64,000 bases of DNA from Pseudomonas mangrovi (GTDB lineage: Bacteria > Pseudomonadota > Gammaproteobacteria > Pseudomonadales > Pseudomonadaceae). The notes beneath the pieces are model-generated. The model had not been told where the DNA came from. It searched no databases and was given only the letters and a program-made list of their open reading frames with translations. Below are positions 45,795 through 54,719 of the stretch, in pieces. Positions within the stretch are counted from its first letter, which is position 1, and the number at the start of each line of letters is the position of its first letter. The translations under genes and the position numbers were made by a program. The stretch spans positions 62,001-126,000 of the forward strand of contig NZ_QASN01000017.1 of the NCBI RefSeq assembly GCF_003052585.1, in the 5' to 3' direction.

Positions 45795-46967
45795 ATGGCT
45801 GCCGCGCTGATGCCACATGCCGCCCCGGTCCTCGCGCTGCCGCCCCTGGCGCTCTACGTACACATCCCCTGGTGTGTACGCAAATGCCCGTACTGCGACT
45901 TCAACTCCCACGCCGCCGGCCCCGAACTGCCGGAAGAAGCCTACGTCGACGCGTTGCTCGCCGACCTGGATCTCGACCTGCATCTGGCCGAGAACCGTCC
46001 TTTGGTATCGATCTTCTTCGGCGGCGGCACCCCCAGCCTATTCTCGGCACAGGCCCTCGATCGCCTGCTGCAGGGTGTGCAGCGGCGCCTGAAGTTCACC
46101 GACGACATCGAGATCACCCTGGAAGCCAACCCCGGCACCTTCGAACAGGTCAAGTTCCGCGACTACCGCGCTCTGGGGATCAATCGCCTGTCTATCGGCG
46201 TGCAGAGCTTCCAGGATGCCAAGCTCAAGGCCCTGGGGCGAATCCACGATGCCGGCGATGCACAACGCGCTGCGGAAATGGCGCGCCAGGCCGGCTTCGA
46301 CAACTTCAACCTCGATCTCATGCATGGCCTTCCCGAGCAAACGCTGGATGACGCCCTGCACGATCTCGAATGCGCCATCGCGCTGGCGCCGACGCATCTG
46401 TCCTGGTACCAGCTGACCATGGAGCCGAATACCCAGTTCTGGAACCAGCCACCGACGCTGCCGGACGACGAAGCGCTCTGGGCGATCCAGCAGGCCGGAC
46501 AGGCTCTGCTCGCCGGAGCAGGCTTCGCCCAGTACGAGACCAGCGCCTACGCCCAGCCGGGGCGCAGGGCCAGGCACAACCTGAACTACTGGACCTTCGG
46601 CGACTTCCTCGGCATCGGCGCCGGCGCCCACGCCAAACTCAGCAGCCGCGACGGGCGCATCCAGCGCCTGTGGAAAACCCGCACCCCACGTGACTACCTC
46701 AACCCCGACAAGCCCTTCCGTGCTGGCGAACGCGAGTTGAGTCGCGAGGAACTGCCGTTCGAGTTCCTGATGAACGCACTACGGCTGACCGCTGGGGTGT
46801 CCGCGCCCAGCTTCAGCGAGCGCACCGGACTGGCACTGGACACGCTGGCCGAGGCGCGCGCGGCGGCCGAGGCCCGCGGGCTGCTGGAAGCCGATCCGCA
46901 ACGCCTGCAGGCCACGCCTCGCGGTCAGTTGTTCCTCAACGATCTGCTGCAGTACTTTCTTCCCTGA
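45795..46967 (+). CDS. hemW: HemW, radical-SAM heme chaperone
   Basis: A 390-residue radical-SAM protein of the HemN/HemW group. The cluster motif is CVRKCPYC (Cx3Cx2C) in HIPWCVRKCPYCDFNSHA. FFGGGTPSLFS and ETSAYAQPGRRARHNLNYW follow. HemW-type proteins lack the extra N-terminal region of HemN and bind heme; older annotations call them coproporphyrinogen oxidase. ATG 45795 is used; ATG 45810 is an equally plausible start and neither has a clear ribosome site. Confidence 0.93.
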   Translation: MAAALMPHAAPVLALPPLALYVHIPWCVRKCPYCDFNSHAAGPELPEEAYVDALLADLDLDLHLAENRPLVSIFFGGGTPSLFSAQALDRLLQGVQRRLKFTDDIEITLEANPGTFEQVKFRDYRALGINRLSIGVQSFQDAKLKALGRIHDAGDAQRAAEMARQAGFDNFNLDLMHGLPEQTLDDALHDLECAIALAPTHLSWYQLTMEPNTQFWNQPPTLPDDEALWAIQQAGQALLAGAGFAQYETSAYAQPGRRARHNLNYWTFGDFLGIGAGAHAKLSSRDGRIQRLWKTRTPRDYLNPDKPFRAGERELSREELPFEFLMNALRLTAGVSAPSFSERTGLALDTLAEARAAAEARGLLEADPQRLQATPRGQLFLNDLLQYFLP

Positions 46968-46985
46968 GACGTACAAGGACCCGCC

Positions 46986-47309
46986 ATGGATCTGCTACTC
47001 GACCTGATCGCCACCCTCTCGCGCTGGAGCCGCAGTCATCTCTACGATATATCCCTGGCAATCATGGCGACCCTGTTCGTGCTGTTTGGCCCTGCGCTCA
47101 ACGCCTGGGTGCAGAAGTCCATCAGCGGCCTCAATTTCTTCTTCCGCACCCTGATCTTCGTACTGGTCTGCGCGGTTGGTTACGGCCTCGCCATCGTCTT
47201 CCTGACGCCACTGCTGGCCCAGGGCCTGGGCTACTTCAACAACTACACCCTGGCCCCGGTACTGCTTCTGCTGTTCTTCCTGATCGGAGTCATCGCCGAC
47301 CGCAACTAG
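46986..47309 (+). CDS. DUF3392 integral membrane protein
   Basis: A 107-residue protein with three membrane helices (LAIMATLFVLFGPALNAWV, LIFVLVCAVGYGLAIVFL, LAPVLLLLFFLIGVIAD). It matches the small DUF3392 family found next to hemW/rdgB in pseudomonads. Function is not known. Followed by a terminator. Confidence 0.88.
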   Translation: MDLLLDLIATLSRWSRSHLYDISLAIMATLFVLFGPALNAWVQKSISGLNFFFRTLIFVLVCAVGYGLAIVFLTPLLAQGLGYFNNYTLAPVLLLLFFLIGVIADRN

Positions 47310-47380
47310 CGCTGAGCTCCTCGCTGTCCGATCTGCGTCGGATCAACCGGGCAGCGCGCGGCAGTCCGAAGCCAGACACG

Positions 47381-47407
47381 AAAAAGGCCGCTTTCGCGGC
47401 CTTTTTT
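47381..47407. terminator. Bidirectional terminator after the DUF3392 gene
   Basis: AAAAAGGCCGC pairs with GCGGCCTTTTTT around a TTTC loop, giving a GC stem with A/U flanks that works on both strands. It lies between the convergent DUF3392 and DUF1329 genes. Confidence 0.9.
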
Positions 47408-47424
47408 CTTTCAGCAGGGCAAAC

Positions 47425-48765
47425 TCAGTTGCCGTCGCGGCGCAGCGCCTGCGGCGAGAAGTCGCGTGGGCTGAGCTTGATGTCGTAGTCGTACATCGGC
47501 TCGTTGTTGTCCAGGCCGTCGACGAAGTAGCGGCTGCCCTTGAAGTCGTAGACCGTCTCCAGGGTGCTGGAGAACAGCGGCATCTCGTAGTAGCTGATCG
47601 GGTGGCTTTCCTGCAGGCCGACCAGGTCGCCCTTCTTGTCGTAGAGGTCCACCGCGAGAATCTGCCAGCTGTCCTCGTCGACATAGAAACGACGCTTGGC
47701 ATAGGGATGGTTGAAGCTCGGACGCAACTCCGCCTCTACTACCCAGACACGGTGCAGCTCGTAACGCAGTAGGTCGGAATTGAGCGCCTTGGGTCCGACG
47801 ATGTTGTCGTAAGGAATGCCCTGCTGATGCACGGCGTAGCTGTTGTACGGAACCAGCATTTCCTTCTTGCCGATCATCTTCCATTCGTAGCGATCCGGCG
47901 CGCCGTTGTAGGTATCGACCACGTCGGCGGTAGCCAGACCGTTGGTATCCGGCTGCAGCGAGTCATACGCCAGCGACGGCAGGCGACGGACGCGGCGGTC
48001 GGCGCGGTTGTAGCGCCAGACCCGGCGGGTGGAGAGGATCTGGTCGAGGGTGTCCTGCACCACCAGGGCGTTGCCGGCCAGCTTGGCCGGCGACAGCACC
48101 TTGTACTTGTAGTACAGCAGGGTGTTGTCCAGATCCTTGAGCGTCATGCCCTCGCGGTTGTAGAAGTAGTAGATGTAGCGATCACGCTTGATCAGGTTGA
48201 AGGAGCCGTTGGCCAGCACCACCGCCTGATTGTTGAGGATATGAACCTGATCACCCTTGTAATGCATGATGTGGTTCCAGATCACCTCAAGGCCTTCCTG
48301 GGGGATCGGGAAGGGGATGCCGGAGTGGGCACCCTCGATGCCGTTACCGCCGGAGATCAGGGTCGCACGGGTGGCGTTTTCCTTGGTCGCATCGTAGATA
48401 CGCTGTGGTGCAGCGGCACTGCGGCGGGTCGGGAAGACGCGCATCTGGTAGCCCGGCGTGCGCTCGACCAGCGCCTTGAGGGCAACCGGCAGGCGATCTG
48501 CATACTGCGCCACGTTGTTGCCGTCGATGACGAAACTGACCTGATCGCCCTTGTAGGGGTCGGGGTGATGCATGCCGCGCTGGTATTCGGCCGGTGGCGT
48601 GACACCGCCGGTCCACGCAGGGATGGTGCCGTCCGCATTGCCGGCGCGCTCGGCACCCAGTGGAGTAAGGTCATTGCCCAGGCGCGCGGCCTGAACCGCA
48701 TCGACCTTGGCCTGTGCTTCCAGAGCACAGAACGCGATTGCCAGAATTCCAAACTTTCTCAACAC
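47425..48765 (-). CDS. Secreted DUF1329 protein
   Basis: A 446-residue extracytoplasmic protein. The GTG start at 48763-48765 is chosen because AAGGAG lies 7 nt upstream. Signal peptide MLRKFGILAIAFCALEAQA is cut after residue 19. The mature N-terminus AARLGNDLTPLGAERAGNAD and TIPAWTGG are typical of DUF1329, a beta-rich fold related to LolA/LolB lipoprotein carriers. DUF1329 genes usually neighbour a DUF1302 porin and an RND-type lipid transporter; neither is here. Its local role is unknown. Confidence 0.88.
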   Translation of the reverse strand: MLRKFGILAIAFCALEAQAKVDAVQAARLGNDLTPLGAERAGNADGTIPAWTGGVTPPAEYQRGMHHPDPYKGDQVSFVIDGNNVAQYADRLPVALKALVERTPGYQMRVFPTRRSAAAPQRIYDATKENATRATLISGGNGIEGAHSGIPFPIPQEGLEVIWNHIMHYKGDQVHILNNQAVVLANGSFNLIKRDRYIYYFYNREGMTLKDLDNTLLYYKYKVLSPAKLAGNALVVQDTLDQILSTRRVWRYNRADRRVRRLPSLAYDSLQPDTNGLATADVVDTYNGAPDRYEWKMIGKKEMLVPYNSYAVHQQGIPYDNIVGPKALNSDLLRYELHRVWVVEAELRPSFNHPYAKRRFYVDEDSWQILAVDLYDKKGDLVGLQESHPISYYEMPLFSSTLETVYDFKGSRYFVDGLDNNEPMYDYDIKLSPRDFSPQALRRDGN

Positions 48766-48916
48766 AGCTTTCTCCTTGCGACGTCTGATTGTCCGTCGCA
48801 CCGTTGATACCTGCAGGCCTCGCTGGGCCATGAAAAAACGTTCTGCGTGTGAGGTGAAGCGCTATCCCTGTGCCGGTTCGCCGGTCTTGTCGATTCATCC
48901 GTGGCGCGCAGACCTC

Positions 48917-49630
48917 TCAGTCCACGCGCTGAAACTTGAGATCCCAGACGCCATGCCCCAAGCGCTCGCCGCGGCGCTCGAACTTGGTTACCGGCCGCTC
49001 TGGGGGACGTGCAACGAAACGCTCGTCGCCTGCCAGATTAAGGTACCCCGGCGCCACATCCATTACCTCGAGCATATGCTCCGCGTATGGCTGCCAATCA
49101 GTGGCCATGTGCAGAACGCCACCCGGCTTGAGCTTGCTGCGCACCAGCTCGGCAAACGCCGGCTGGACGATCCGCCGCTTGTTATGCCTGGCCTTGTGCC
49201 AGGGATCGGGAAAGAACAGCAGGACCCGATCCAGGCTAGCGTCTGCGATGCATTGGCGGAGCACCTCAAGGGCATCACAAGCATAGACGCGAACGTTGGA
49301 CAAATCCTGTGCAAGCAGGCCGGATAGCAGCGCACCGACGCCCGGGCGATGGACCTCGATGCCGATGAAATCCTCCTGCGGCGCCGCCGCCGCCATTTCC
49401 AGCAACGACTGTCCCATGCCGAAACCGATTTCCAGCGTGCGCGGCGCACTGCGGCCGAACAGTCCGTCGAGGTCCTGCGGACCGGCTTCCAGTGTCAGGC
49501 CAAAACGCGGCCAGCCCTTGTCCAGGCCCCGCTGCTGACCTTCGGTCATCCGTCCCGCGCGCATGACGAAGCTCTTGATGGTGCGAAGGCGGGGAGCGTC
49601 AGTCTGCCCAGCCGTGTCTATCTCGCTCAT
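48917..49630 (-). CDS. trmB: tRNA (guanine-N7)-methyltransferase TrmB
   Basis: A 237-residue enzyme that methylates G46 of tRNAs. SAM motif [16 protein letters not shown], then [32 protein letters not shown] (diagnostic for TrmB) and [18 protein letters not shown] 49630 is chosen because AGGGT lies just upstream; a GTG two codons earlier is possible. The gene is followed by 150 bp with no visible feature. Confidence 0.95.
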   Translation of the reverse strand: MSEIDTAGQTDAPRLRTIKSFVMRAGRMTEGQQRGLDKGWPRFGLTLEAGPQDLDGLFGRSAPRTLEIGFGMGQSLLEMAAAAPQEDFIGIEVHRPGVGALLSGLLAQDLSNVRVYACDALEVLRQCIADASLDRVLLFFPDPWHKARHNKRRIVQPAFAELVRSKLKPGGVLHMATDWQPYAEHMLEVMDVAPGYLNLAGDERFVARPPERPVTKFERRGERLGHGVWDLKFQRVD

Positions 49631-49692
49631 GCTCACCCTGGTTAGTTCGCTATCTTCGCGATGCGGCGACGCATCACCGGTAAGGCCTTGAA

Positions 49693-50487
49693 TCAGCGAA
49701 TCAGTCCGTCGAGCGGAGAGGATGCGCTGGCATAGAGTTTCTTAGGCATGCGCCCGGCCAGATAGGCCAGGCGCCCTGCCTCGATCGCATGTTTCATCGC
49801 ACGGGCCATCAGCAGCGGCTGCTGGGCGTGGGCGATGGCGCTGTTCATCAGCACTGCTTCGCAGCCCAGCTCCATGGCGATAGTCGCGTCCGAGGCGGTG
49901 CCCACGCCGGCGTCGACCAGCACCGGCACCTTGGCCTCTTCGAGAATGATGCGCAGATTGTATGGGTTGCAGATGCCCAGCCCGGTCCCGATCAGGCCGG
50001 CCAGCGGCATGACGGCGATACATCCCATGTCCGCCAACTGGCGCGCGATGATCGGATCATCGCTGGTGTAGACCATCACGTCGAAGCCGTCCTTGATCAG
50101 GACTTCAGCGGCCTTCAGCGTCTCGATGACGTTGGGAAACAGGGTCTTCTGGTCGGCCAGCACTTCCAGCTTGACCAGCTTGTGGCCGTCCAGCAGCTCA
50201 CGCGCCAGGCGGCAGGTACGCACAGCTTCGGCAGCGTCGAAGCAGCCGGCGGTGTTCGGCAGGATGGTGTAGCGATCCGGCGGAATCACGTCGAGCAGAT
50301 TCGGCTCGCCCGGATTCTGGCCGATGTTGGTGCGGCGCACGGCAACGGTGACGATCTCGGCGCCGGATGCCTCGATGGCCTGGCGCGTTTCTTCCAGATC
50401 ACGGTACTTGCCGGTGCCGATCAGCAGGCGCGACTGGTAGGTCTTGCCCGCGAGGACGAAAGGCTTGTCGCTGGGTAGCTGCTGCAT
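49693..50487 (-). CDS. thiG: Thiazole synthase ThiG
   Basis: The 264-residue TIM-barrel enzyme forms the thiazole of thiamine from DXP, dehydroglycine and ThiS-thiocarboxylate. The Schiff-base lysine is in [54 protein letters not shown] and [19 protein letters not shown] are conserved. The ribosome site GAGGAGG is very strong. Lies 15 bp after thiS. Confidence 0.97.
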   Translation of the reverse strand: MQQLPSDKPFVLAGKTYQSRLLIGTGKYRDLEETRQAIEASGAEIVTVAVRRTNIGQNPGEPNLLDVIPPDRYTILPNTAGCFDAAEAVRTCRLARELLDGHKLVKLEVLADQKTLFPNVIETLKAAEVLIKDGFDVMVYTSDDPIIARQLADMGCIAVMPLAGLIGTGLGICNPYNLRIILEEAKVPVLVDAGVGTASDATIAMELGCEAVLMNSAIAHAQQPLLMARAMKHAIEAGRLAYLAGRMPKKLYASASSPLDGLIR

Positions 50488-50502
50488 GGAACCTCCTCGT
50501 GG

Positions 50503-50703
50503 CTAGCCGCCACCGATGGCATGAACCACTTCGACCCGATCTCCCTCTTGCAGGAAGGTACTGGCGTGGCTGCTGCGCGGGACGATCTCCAGGTTCAGCT
50601 CGACGGCCACGCGACGGCCGACCAGGTCCATCCGCTCAAGCAGATCCGCCACCGAGGCGGGCTCCGCAAGCTCGTAGGGTTCGCCGTTCAACCGGATAAG
50701 CAT
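50503..50703 (-). CDS. thiS: Sulfur carrier protein ThiS
   Basis: A 66-residue beta-grasp ubiquitin-like protein ending in the required Gly-Gly (VVHAIGGG). The C-terminal glycine is thiocarboxylated to donate sulfur to ThiG. LNGEPYELAEPASVADLL and VAVELNLEIVPRSSHAS match ThiS. No TPP riboswitch precedes it. Confidence 0.95.
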   Translation of the reverse strand: MLIRLNGEPYELAEPASVADLLERMDLVGRRVAVELNLEIVPRSSHASTFLQEGDRVEVVHAIGGG

Positions 50704-50798
50704 GACCAGACCGTCACCTGCAATGGGGCCGGCATTCTAGCTGGCTTGGCGGCGATCACCAAGCCGTGTGAACTGGTCGACAGCTACCGTCCGTACCT

Positions 50799-51170
50799 CT
50801 ATCGAGCCAGCTTCAACGCCGAAAATGCCAGACAGCCCCACCCGAGCAGAAAACTGACTCCTCCGACAGGCGTGACGACGCCCAGCTTCCAGCCGGCCAG
50901 GACCATCAGGTACAGACTGCCGGAGAACAGCAGCACACCGAGCAGAAAGAAACCGCCGGCCCAGTGCAGCAGGGGCTGCGGCCGGTACAGCGCCAGCAGC
51001 GCCACGGCCAGCAGCGCCAGGGCATGCAGCATCTGGTAGTGCACGGCGGTCTGCAGGGTGGCCAGTTGCTCCGCCGCCAGCCGCGCCTTGAGGCCGTGCG
51101 CCGCGAAGGCCCCCAGAGCAACACCGGTGAAACCGAACAGGGCGGCGCAGAATACCAACAGACGGACCAT
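50799..51170 (-). CDS. DUF423 membrane protein (YgdD-like)
   Basis: A 123-residue protein with four predicted membrane helices (LLVFCAALFGFTGVALGAFA, MLHALALLAVALLAL, GFFLLGVLLFSGSLYLMVL, VGGVSFLLGWGCLAFSALKL). The N-terminal GAFAAHGLKARL is the DUF423 signature. Start ATG 51168-51170 follows GGGAG; an upstream frame extension overlaps the mtgA promoter and is rejected. Function unknown. Confidence 0.88.
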   Translation of the reverse strand: MVRLLVFCAALFGFTGVALGAFAAHGLKARLAAEQLATLQTAVHYQMLHALALLAVALLALYRPQPLLHWAGGFFLLGVLLFSGSLYLMVLAGWKLGVVTPVGGVSFLLGWGCLAFSALKLAR

Positions 51171-51203
51171 CGACGAGCTCCCAGACGCAGCGAAACGGGC
51201 GGC

Positions 51204-51209
51204 TATAAT
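51204..51209 (+). promoter_or_regulatory. Perfect -10 element upstream of mtgA
   Basis: A perfect TATAAT lies 30 bp before the mtgA start. No good -35 is found at 16-18 bp, so an activator may help or the hexamer may be incidental. Confidence 0.45.
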
Positions 51210-51238
51210 GGCCCGCTCATCCGTCCGGGCCAAGCGCC

Positions 51239-51982
51239 ATGCTGCGAACCCTGCTCCGTCGTCTGATCAAGTTGCTGCTCTGGCTGATTCTCGCCAGCGT
51301 CCTGCTGGTACTGGTACTGCGCTGGGTCCCGCCACCCGGCACTGCGCTGATGCTCGAACGCAAGATCGAATCCTGGACTTCAGGCGAGCCCATCGACCTG
51401 CAACGCAGCTGGCGACCCTGGCAGGAGCTGCCAGACGATCTGAAGATGGCGGTGATCGCCGCCGAGGACCAGCGCTTCGCCGAGCATTGGGGCTTCGATG
51501 TCGATGCCATCCAGGCCGCGCTGCAGCACAACCAGCAGGGCGGCTCGCTGCGCGGCGCCAGCACCCTCAGTCAGCAGGTGGCGAAGAACCTGTTCCTGTG
51601 GTCCGGTCGCAGCTGGCCACGCAAGGGCCTGGAAGCCTGGTTCACCCTGCTGATCGAACTGCTCTGGCCGAAGGAGCGGATTCTCGAGGTCTATCTCAAC
51701 AGCGTCGAATGGGCTGACGGCGTGTTCGGTGCGGAAGCGGCGGCGCGCCACCATTTCAATGTCGGCGCCGCCTATCTGTCCAGCCAGCAGTCGGCGCAAC
51801 TGGCCGCGGTACTACCCAACCCGCGCAACTGGAGCGCGGGCCAGCCGAGCCCCTACGTCCTGCAACGTTCTGCCTGGATTCGCCAGCAGACCCGCCAGCT
51901 CGGCGGCAGCCACTACCTCAACCAGCTGCGCTGGAAGCCGCCACAGTGGTGGCCCGAAGCCCTGCGCGAGCGGTTCCGCTAA
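51239..51982 (+). CDS. mtgA: Monofunctional peptidoglycan glycosyltransferase MtgA
   Basis: This 247-residue GT51 enzyme polymerises lipid II into glycan chains. A single N-terminal anchor helix (LLLWLILASVLLVLVLRW) precedes the catalytic domain. AVIAAEDQRFAEHWGFD carries the catalytic Glu; RGASTLSQQVAKNLFLW, ELLWPKERILEVYLNSVEW and FGAEAAARHHF follow. There is no transpeptidase domain. Convergent with the next gene, with only 9 bp between stops. Confidence 0.95.
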   Translation: MLRTLLRRLIKLLLWLILASVLLVLVLRWVPPPGTALMLERKIESWTSGEPIDLQRSWRPWQELPDDLKMAVIAAEDQRFAEHWGFDVDAIQAALQHNQQGGSLRGASTLSQQVAKNLFLWSGRSWPRKGLEAWFTLLIELLWPKERILEVYLNSVEWADGVFGAEAAARHHFNVGAAYLSSQQSAQLAAVLPNPRNWSAGQPSPYVLQRSAWIRQQTRQLGGSHYLNQLRWKPPQWWPEALRERFR

Positions 51983-51991
51983 GGAGCCTTC

Positions 51992-52606
51992 CTAAGGCCG
52001 GCTGCCGCGCATGGCGCGCGCCGGCACCTGCTGAATGAGCGTCACCTGGCCGTCCTCTACGTGCGCGGTCAGGCCGCGAGGCGGATAGACCCAGGCCTGC
52101 GCAGGCGGCATCTGCAAGCGCAGGCGCGGCTCGCCGGCACTGGCGATCCAGGCCGAGGCCGTTGGCTGGGGATCCGCCTGCAACCAGAGACTCTCGATCG
52201 GCTGACGCTGAAAACGCTCAAGCTGCGCGCTCTCCAGCCGCTGTTCGGTGTTCTGCAACCCCAGCTCGCTGCGCAACGCCTCCAGTACCTCTGGGGCTAC
52301 CGCAACCTCCGCCTGCAGCTGCCAGACCGCCGCATCGGTGCGCAGCTCGGCCCGGTGCAGAAGGCGGCTGCCGTCCAGCCGGGCCTGCAACCAGAGGGCA
52401 CCCGGTGCCTGTTCGCGCAAACGGGCCAGATCCAGCGTTCCTGCCGCCAGCGGCTGCAGCAAGCCCTGATCCAGACGCTCCCAGTCCGGCATCGGCTGCT
52501 CCGGCACCTCGTCTGCCGGCTGCAGCAGCCAGAAAAGCAGGATGAACAACAGGGCGGACAGGGTGAACAGCGGCAGTCGTACGCCACGCAGCGAGGGAAG
52601 GTTCAT
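51992..52606 (-). CDS. Single-span inner-membrane protein of unknown function
   Basis: A 204-residue protein with one N-terminal membrane helix (LFTLSALLFILLFWLL) and a periplasmic domain with alternating charged beta segments (GALWLQARLDGSRLLHRAEL, RLRLQMPPAQAWVYPPRGLT). I recognise no domain. It occupies the PA0377 position next to mtgA and rpoH in the PAO1 order, as I recall it. Separated from rpoH by that gene's terminator. Confidence 0.75.
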   Translation of the reverse strand: MNLPSLRGVRLPLFTLSALLFILLFWLLQPADEVPEQPMPDWERLDQGLLQPLAAGTLDLARLREQAPGALWLQARLDGSRLLHRAELRTDAAVWQLQAEVAVAPEVLEALRSELGLQNTEQRLESAQLERFQRQPIESLWLQADPQPTASAWIASAGEPRLRLQMPPAQAWVYPPRGLTAHVEDGQVTLIQQVPARAMRGSRP

Positions 52607-52621
52607 GCAGATACCGGATAG

Positions 52622-52650
52622 AAAAAAGCCGCATGACAGGCATGCGGCTT
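52622..52650 (-). terminator. Intrinsic terminator of rpoH
   Basis: Read on the minus strand, AAGCCGCATG pairs perfectly with CATGCGGCTT around a 5-nt loop and is followed by a run of T. It lies 21 bp after the rpoH stop. Confidence 0.88.
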
Positions 52651-52670
52651 GGGGAAGAGCGTGATCTGGC

Positions 52671-53525
52671 TCAGGCCGAGATCGAACCCTTGAGCTTGTT
52701 CATCGCATTCTTTTCGAGCTGGCGGATACGCTCGGCAGAGACGTTGTACTTGGCTGCCAGGTCGTGGAGGGTCGCCTTCTCCTCGGCCAACCAGCGCTGG
52801 TAGAGGATATCGCGGCTCCGCTCATCGAGACGCTCCAGGGCCTCGTGCAGATTGGCGTTGGCGCTGTCGCTCCAGTCGGAGTCTTCCAGCTGCCGGGCCG
52901 GATCGTAGCGATGGTCTTCCAGATAGTTCGCGGGCGACTGATAGGCGCTGTCATCGTCGGCTTCGGTGGCCGGATCGAAGGCCATGTCCTGACCGGTCAG
53001 GCGGCTTTCCATCTCGCGCACTTCATGCGGTTCGACGCCGAGGCTCGCGGCCACCGCCTTGACCTCGTCATTGTTCAGCCAGGCCAGGCGCTTCTTCTGG
53101 CTGCGCAGATTGAAGAACAGCTTGCGCTGCGCCTTGGTCGTGGCGACCTTGACGATGCGCCAGTTGCGCAGGATGAACTCGTGGATCTCGGCGCGAATCC
53201 AGTGCACGGCAAAGGACACCAGGCGCACGCCCATTTCTGGGTTGAAGCGCTTGACGGCCTTCATCAGGCCGACGTTGCCTTCCTGGATCAGGTCGGCCTG
53301 GGCCAGCCCGTAGCCGGAATAGCTGCGGGCGATGTGGACAACGAAACGCAGGTGCGCGAGCACCATCTGGCGAGCAGCTTCGAGATCCTGGCGATAGAAG
53401 AGATTTTCGCCCAGCTCGCGCTCCTGCTCGGCCGTCAGCAGGGGAATGCTGTTTACCGCATGCACATAGGCTTCCAGGTTGGCGCCGGGAACCAGGGCAT
53501 GTACAGGTTGCAGGGAAGTGGTCAT
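52671..53525 (-). CDS. rpoH: RNA polymerase sigma-32 factor (heat shock)
   Basis: This 284-residue sigma factor directs heat-shock transcription. Region 2 core is [20 protein letters not shown] and [20 protein letters not shown]. The RpoH box is [10 protein letters not shown]. Region 4 helix-turn-helix is [25 protein letters not shown] lies 5 nt before ATG 53523-53525. A sigma-E/AlgU-type promoter lies upstream at 53570-53596. It follows ftsYEX in the order seen across gammaproteobacteria. Confidence 0.97.
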   Translation of the reverse strand: MTTSLQPVHALVPGANLEAYVHAVNSIPLLTAEQERELGENLFYRQDLEAARQMVLAHLRFVVHIARSYSGYGLAQADLIQEGNVGLMKAVKRFNPEMGVRLVSFAVHWIRAEIHEFILRNWRIVKVATTKAQRKLFFNLRSQKKRLAWLNNDEVKAVAASLGVEPHEVREMESRLTGQDMAFDPATEADDDSAYQSPANYLEDHRYDPARQLEDSDWSDSANANLHEALERLDERSRDILYQRWLAEEKATLHDLAAKYNVSAERIRQLEKNAMNKLKGSISA

Positions 53526-53569
53526 GCAAACCTCCGACTCACGTAGCTTGTGCAGTCTTGACTGCGAAC

Positions 53570-53596
53570 TCAGACGGCCTGCCTGTGGATAAGTTC
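53570..53596 (-). promoter_or_regulatory. AlgU/sigma-E promoter for rpoH
   Basis: On the minus strand GAACTT (53596-53591) and TCTGA (53574-53570) are separated by exactly 16 bp, matching the extracytoplasmic-stress consensus GAACTT-N16-TCtga. Transcription would begin about 35-40 bp before the rpoH start. P. aeruginosa rpoH is known to have an AlgU-dependent promoter, so function is well supported. A perfect DnaA box overlaps the spacer and -35. Confidence 0.85.
53584..53592 (-). promoter_or_regulatory. DnaA box inside the rpoH promoter
   Basis: The plus strand reads TGTGGATAA, so the minus strand reads the consensus TTATCCACA. It covers the upstream part of the 16-bp spacer and touches the -35. 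DnaA represses rpoH promoters in E. coli, which makes a regulatory role here plausible. Confidence 0.55.
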
Positions 53597-53705
53597 CCTA
53601 AGACCCTGCCGTCAAAGCATATTTCAGGCGACACCGATACTACCGGGAGAACGCCGCAGGGCACTGAAACTACAGCAGAAGCGCGCGCCCGGCAACCCGG
53701 TCGCG

Positions 53706-54719
53706 CTAGCGCGGCGCCAACTCGCGCAGGTGACGGGCGACCGCCAGCCAGGCGCCGATGTAGCCGAGCAACACCGCCCCCAGCACCAGCGACAGCCCAT
53801 CGGCCAGCGGCACGCCGAGCAGAGCGAAATCACTGCCATAGAGACCGGCCAGACGTACCACTGCCTGATCCAGCCAGTTCAGACCGTAGGCCAGAACGGC
53901 CCAGGCCAGCAGGCCGGCGCCAAGTCCGTAGAGCGCGCCCATATAAAGGAAGGGCCGACGTACATAGCCATCCGTGCCCCCCACCAGCTTGATGACCTCG
54001 ATTTCGGTACGGCGGTTCTCGATATGCAGGCGGATGGTATTGCCGATCACCAGCAGCAGCGCCAGCACCAGCAGCAGGGTGAGGCCGAAGACGAAACGCT
54101 CGCCGAGTTTGAGGATCGCGCTCAGCCGCTCCACCCAGAGCAGGTCGAGCTGCGCCTGGTTGACGTCGGGCAACTCGGCCAGGCGCAGGCGCAGCGCTTC
54201 CAGGCGCGCCTTGTCGATTTCCCTCGGCGTGACCAGTACCACCCCAGGCAGCGGATTCTCCGGTAGCTCGCGCAAGGCGTCGCCCAGCCCGGACAGTTGC
54301 TGGAATTCCTCCAGCGCCTGCTCGCGGCTGATCCACTGAGCCTCGGCGACATCCTCCATCGCCGCGATCTCGTCGCGCAGCGCCTCGCCACGCTGTTCGC
54401 TGGCTTTCAGATCCAGATACACGGAGACCTGCGCCGCGCGCTGCCAGGAGCCGCCGAGGCGCTCGACACTGTCCAGCAACAGCGCCAGCCCCATCGGCAG
54501 ACTCAACGCGATGGCCATCACAAGGCAGGTAAAGAAGCTGCCGATCGGCTGGCGCGCCAGCCGCCGCAGGCTGTCGATCAGGCTGGCGCGATGGCTTTCC
54601 AGCCAGGCGCGCAGCAGCGTCTGGAAATCCGGCTCGTCGTTGATCCGGCCGTTCTCGGCCTTGCGCGTGGCACCGACGCGCTCGGAGGGTTTGGGTGGCG
54701 GAACGCGGGTCGCGCTCAT
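53706..54719 (-). CDS. ftsX: Cell-division protein FtsX
   Basis: A 337-residue four-helix membrane protein that, with FtsE, controls septal peptidoglycan hydrolases. A long cytoplasmic N-terminus precedes the first helix (FFTCLVMAIALSLPMGLALL). A periplasmic lobe contains QVSVYLDLKASEQRGEAL and LPENPLPGVVLVTP. Three helices follow (FGLTLLLVLALLLVIGNTI; ALYGLGAGLLAWAVLAYGL; LSLVLGAVLLGYIGAWLAV). GCRKLVGGTD-like loop IEVIKLVGGTDGYVRRPFLY is typical. Start overlaps the ftsE stop. Confidence 0.95.
   Translation of the reverse strand: MSATRVPPPKPSERVGATRKAENGRINDEPDFQTLLRAWLESHRASLIDSLRRLARQPIGSFFTCLVMAIALSLPMGLALLLDSVERLGGSWQRAAQVSVYLDLKASEQRGEALRDEIAAMEDVAEAQWISREQALEEFQQLSGLGDALRELPENPLPGVVLVTPREIDKARLEALRLRLAELPDVNQAQLDLLWVERLSAILKLGERFVFGLTLLLVLALLLVIGNTIRLHIENRRTEIEVIKLVGGTDGYVRRPFLYMGALYGLGAGLLAWAVLAYGLNWLDQAVVRLAGLYGSDFALLGVPLADGLSLVLGAVLLGYIGAWLAVARHLRELAPR

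Noticed and set aside
50704-50798. TPP riboswitch before thiS
   Set aside because: Less than 100 bp is available and none of the conserved TPP core (such as CUGAGA) is present.
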